From: Desulfobacterales bacterium
GTDB taxonomy: Bacteria; Desulfobacterota; Desulfobacteria; Desulfobacterales; UBA2174_A
DNA: 8,032 bases
NCBI GenBank assembly: GCA_025454075.1
Contig: JALOPD010000199.1
Span: 1 to 8,032, forward strand
Direction: 5' to 3'
Shown: piece by piece, positions 6,036 through 8,032 of the stretch
Position numbering within the stretch: the first letter of the stretch is position 1
Layout of the letters: the number at the start of each line of letters is the position of its first letter
Notes under the pieces: generated by a model
What the model saw: only the letters and a program-made list of their open reading frames with translations
Told to the model about the DNA's origin: nothing
The model's database searches: none
Program-made: the position numbers and the translations under genes

Positions 6036-6665
6036 TCATTCGGCGTATCGGCAAACGCGGAACCCCAGATCATGGCGCGCGCCGGCGCTGTAGTCGCGGA
6101 AGGCCGCACGCAGGTAAGTGATCCCGGCCATCTTCCAGCTTGCGCCCTTCACGACCCGGTGGGAACCTTCCTTCGGGCCGGCCGGGTCCACCTGCTCCTT
6201 TTCGGGCTCCGAGGGGTCGATCGCATAGTAGTCATGGCACCACTCGGCCACGTTCCCTCCCAAATCGAACAACCCCGTCGCGCCGGGTTTGAATCTGCCC
6301 GGGGAAGCGGCGGCCGCATAGCCGTCATTGTATCCTTCGATGGTCACGTCGATCAACCCCCTGGCAGACTCGTCGGCGTAGTTCCCGGCCCCGGACGGAG
6401 GCGGGTAGGCATCTCCCCAGGGGTATTTGGCGCTCAGGCCCTGGCGGACGCTGAACTCCCATTCGGCTTCGGTCGGCAGTCGGTAGCCTTTTCCCAGAGG
6501 ATCGGCGGCGACGACTCGGCCCTCCCGCTGAACGTACACCGGTGGCAGCGACTCCTTGACGCTGAGCCAGTTGCAGAAAAGGGCCGCCTGCTCCCAGGAG
6601 ACCATCGCCGCCGGCAGATCGTCGCGGTTCAAATCCTGGTTCTTGAACGCCCCCGACCACCCGCT
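6036..6665 (-). pseudogene. SUMF1/formylglycine-enzyme-like domain, 5' end missing and out of frame
   Basis: This frame opens just after a TGA (6668-6666) and has no ATG start, only an internal TTG at 6632. It encodes about 209 residues of a SUMF1-type C-type-lectin-like fold: AMVSWEQAALFCNWLS, GYRLPTEAEWEFSVRQG, KYPWGD, GLFDLGGNVAEWCHDYY, VVKGASWKMAG and DLGFRVCRYAE. The usual first 50 or so residues (GGxFxMGS through the EVTN motif) are absent. The catalytic cysteine pair of true formylglycine-generating enzymes is not present in the ASW to RAAFRDY region, so a structural or binding role is likelier than sulfatase activation. By family precedent it should be the C-terminal domain of the PEGA protein read from 7986. 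The frames are joined only through the 15-bp string at 6645-6659. It is either a true pseudogenic deletion or a sequence error. Confidence 0.8.
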
Positions 6666-7986
6666 TCATTTCGTAGCCGTTTTTGGCACGGATCACGGCT
6701 GCGCTGGCGCCGGCCGCCGGGGCTGCATCGCGGCGCTTGAGGGTCGCCTTTACCTGCTGGGGCAACCCCGGCCGGGGCAGGATGCGCGTGCGGAGGGGAT
6801 CGTGGCCTTCTTTGCGGATTTCGATCGCGTGCTCCACGGCGGAAAGCGCGAGCTCGGCCGGGACTTTCCCCAGCGAGGTTCCGTCGACGAGCAGCTCGGC
6901 ATCCGCGGGCTCGACCGTGAAAAAGACGACGCCCTCCTGAGGAGCCAGGACCAGTTCCAGTCCCTTCGTCTCGCCGCTGGCGACGGCTGCCTTGCGGCTG
7001 GCGCCTTCATATCCCGTCTTGGAAAGCTGGATCTCATGCTCTTTCCCCGCTGCGACTTCCACCTCGAGCGGGGTTAGGCCGACATAACGGCCGCTGACGA
7101 GCACGCTCGCCCCCGCCGGCCGGGAACGGATCGCCAGCCGGCCGTCGGCCGGCTGTAGGCGGACTTCGGGAAGCGTGACGGGCTGGCCGGCCTTGACTTC
7201 GATGCGCTCCCGCCAGGTTTTATGGCGTTCGGCGCTGATCTCGATCTCATGGCTCCCCGCCGCCAGCTCCAATTCGACCGGAGTCTTGCCGAGCGGTCGT
7301 CCGTCCACCTTCACGGCGGCCCCGGACGGAATGGAGCTGACAGCGACGCCCGACCAGTTGGGAGCCAGGGCGAGGGTCAGCTCCTGCAGCCGGTCACAAC
7401 CTTCCACGTCCAGCTCCGCAGCGGCCGGCTGGTATCGTTCGCTGCGGATTTCGATGCGCCGGCGGCCCGGACTGACCTCCAGAGACTCGACGGGAGTGGC
7501 TCCGGCCAGCCGTCCGTCGATGAAGACCTCAGCCCCCTCGATCGCTTCCTGCGGGCCTCCGTCGCGAAGGGCCTGGAGGCGAAGACGGCCGGGCAGTTTC
7601 TGGAAGGTGAGCCGGATTTCCGCGCGATCATCCGCGCCGACCTCGAAGCGCTGGACGAGATCGCCGTGGCAGGCGAGGGTGGCCTTGAGGGTGTAGGTTC
7701 CCGGTCGCAGGAGATAATGCCCGCCGATGCGGGGGGTCATCCACCCTCCGGAAAGCGAGAGGGAATCCGGCGCCGGATCCAGGTGGATGGACACCTGCTG
7801 CGCCGTGAGCACGAACCACGCCCCGGCCCCCAGAGCCAGGAGAAGCGCGCCGGCCGTGAGGATGCCCAGCCAAGCTGCCGCGCGCCGCATCCAGCCGCCC
7901 GCGCTTCGCCTGCCGGATCGAAAGGGGATCGGCTGAACCGCGATCGGTTCGGGCCGGCTGTCTGCGGATCGGGGTTCTTCCGGCAT
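6325..7986 (-). CDS. Membrane-anchored PEGA-repeat protein (C-terminus frameshifted out of SUMF1 domain)
   Basis: First gene of the operon within the window. The ATG at 7986 follows GAGAGAAAGC. Residues 1-35 are a basic cytoplasmic tail. Residues 37-62 are one membrane helix (AAAWLGILTAGALLLALGAG), giving an N-in topology. Residues 66-417 are four clear PEGA-type beta repeats plus a divergent first one (about 66-130, 133-207, 212-278, 282-348, 352-417). Recurrent cores are AVKVDGRPLGKTPVELEL, SVLVSGRYVGLTPLEVEV and ELLVDGTSLGKVPAELAL. PEGA repeats occur on surface or periplasmic proteins and are thought to bind envelope partners. Residues 436-446 (KNGYEMKRVVG) are the usual lead-in to a SUMF1 domain, but from about residue 447 the frame is wrong and the remaining 107 residues are junk read across the SUMF1 code. 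The ancestral product would be a PEGA-SUMF1 fusion of about 700 residues. Confidence 0.85.
   Translation of the reverse strand: MPEEPRSADSRPEPIAVQPIPFRSGRRSAGGWMRRAAAWLGILTAGALLLALGAGAWFVLTAQQVSIHLDPAPDSLSLSGGWMTPRIGGHYLLRPGTYTLKATLACHGDLVQRFEVGADDRAEIRLTFQKLPGRLRLQALRDGGPQEAIEGAEVFIDGRLAGATPVESLEVSPGRRRIEIRSERYQPAAAELDVEGCDRLQELTLALAPNWSGVAVSSIPSGAAVKVDGRPLGKTPVELELAAGSHEIEISAERHKTWRERIEVKAGQPVTLPEVRLQPADGRLAIRSRPAGASVLVSGRYVGLTPLEVEVAAGKEHEIQLSKTGYEGASRKAAVASGETKGLELVLAPQEGVVFFTVEPADAELLVDGTSLGKVPAELALSAVEHAIEIRKEGHDPLRTRILPRPGLPQQVKATLKRRDAAPAAGASAAVIRAKNGYEMKRVVGGVQEPGFEPRRSAGGDGLLGAGGPFLQLAQRQGVAATGVRSAGGPSRRRRSSGKRLPTADRSRMGVQRPPGPERQIPLGRCLPASVRGRELRRRVCQGVDRRDHRRIQ
6645..6659 (-). other. 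Frameshift/deletion junction in the PEGA-SUMF1 gene
   Basis: The 15-bp string TGGTCGGGGGCGTTC makes sense in both frames. Read in the PEGA frame with its preceding G it gives V-V-G-G-V, the standard start of a SUMF1 domain. Read one base over it gives W-S-G-A-F, followed by KNQDLNRDD, a later segment of the same fold. This is what recombination between two short direct repeats would leave, with loss of roughly 50 codons and a change of frame. Confidence 0.6.
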
Positions 7987-8009
7987 GCTTTCTCTCGCAC
8001 CTGTCTGCC

Positions 8010-8024
8010 GCGGCCGCAGGCCGC
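8010..8024. repeat. GC-rich inverted repeat upstream of the PEGA gene
   Basis: GCGGCC (8010-8015) and GGCCGC (8019-8024) flank a GCA loop, 24 bases upstream of the PEGA start. The stem is short with no T-run. It could be an mRNA leader hairpin or the tail of an upstream gene's terminator outside the window. Little more can be said at the edge. Confidence 0.3.
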
Positions 8025-8032
8025 TAGACCTT

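Noticed and set aside
5978..6109. Longer start at 6109 for the small exported protein
   Set aside because: It would place 44 residues before the signal peptide and overlap the SUMF1 reading. The ATG at 5977 has a good Shine-Dalgarno.
6645..6659. Programmed ribosomal frameshift at the run of five Gs
   Set aside because: A one-base shift would join the frames but not restore the roughly 50 missing SUMF1 residues, so a deletion or sequence fault explains more.
6036..6665. True formylglycine-generating (sulfatase-activating) enzyme
   Set aside because: No catalytic cysteine pair in the expected region, no sulfatase gene nearby, and the domain is truncated and out of frame.
1234..7986. Calling the operon a Zorya anti-phage system
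   Set aside because: A ZorA-like channel and D-type helices are present. However, there is no OmpA-like domain on the B subunit, no ZorC/ZorD helicase or ZorE nuclease, and no defence neighbours in view. Only the mechanistic analogy is kept.
1..8032. CRISPR array, tRNA, rRNA, transposase or integrase
   Set aside because: No regularly spaced repeats, no tRNA-like cloverleaf or rRNA sequence, and no transposase or integrase motif were seen on either strand.

Overview
The window looks like the chromosome of a high-GC Gram-negative bacterium. A gammaproteobacterium, possibly Chromatiales-like, is my best guess. The grounds are the GTGGGAGCGGC-type palindromic repeat at 159-213, the very GC-rich codon use, and inner-membrane/periplasmic gene types. 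No rRNA, tRNA or marker gene confirms this. Every gene I can support is on the minus strand, so transcription runs from high to low coordinates.

Right to left, 7986-1234 is one compact gene cluster. It starts with a membrane-anchored PEGA-repeat protein fused to a SUMF1/formylglycine-enzyme-like domain, which is broken here by a frameshift plus an apparent internal deletion near 6645-6659. Next come a 101-residue exported protein with no recognised domain (5672-5977), a MotA/TolQ/ExbB-type channel subunit (4830-5633), an Hsp70/actin-like plus FHA protein (3316-4719), and two related VWA proteins (2235-3326 and 1234-2238). Both VWA proteins begin with nearly the same MotB/ExbD-like single membrane helix carrying an Asp followed by Cys-Ile-Cys-Cys-Gly. 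The last three genes overlap by 11 and 4 bases, so they are almost certainly co-transcribed. The operon promoter lies beyond the right edge.

Left of the operon, a good sigma70-type promoter (1140-1167) drives a separate PEBP/YbhB-YbcL family gene. That gene has two well-placed starts, one giving an exported or membrane-anchored form and one a cytosolic form. The 400-base gap at 107-506 holds a probable decayed small gene (248-459) carrying an 11-bp tandem duplication and in-frame stops, and the palindromic repeat. A further gene is cut by the left edge (1-106).

Working together (inference): the channel subunit plus two D-subunit-like VWA proteins have the architecture of a proton-driven stator (A5B2, as in MotAB, ExbBD, TolQR and ZorAB). 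Here the usual peptidoglycan- or receptor-binding tail of the B subunit is replaced by a long coiled coil and a periplasmic VWA domain. Having two different B subunits suggests a heterodimer. The FHA protein would sit on the cytoplasmic side, and the PEGA-SUMF1 protein and the small exported protein on the periplasmic side. I know of no described function for this combination, and it is the most interesting content of the window.
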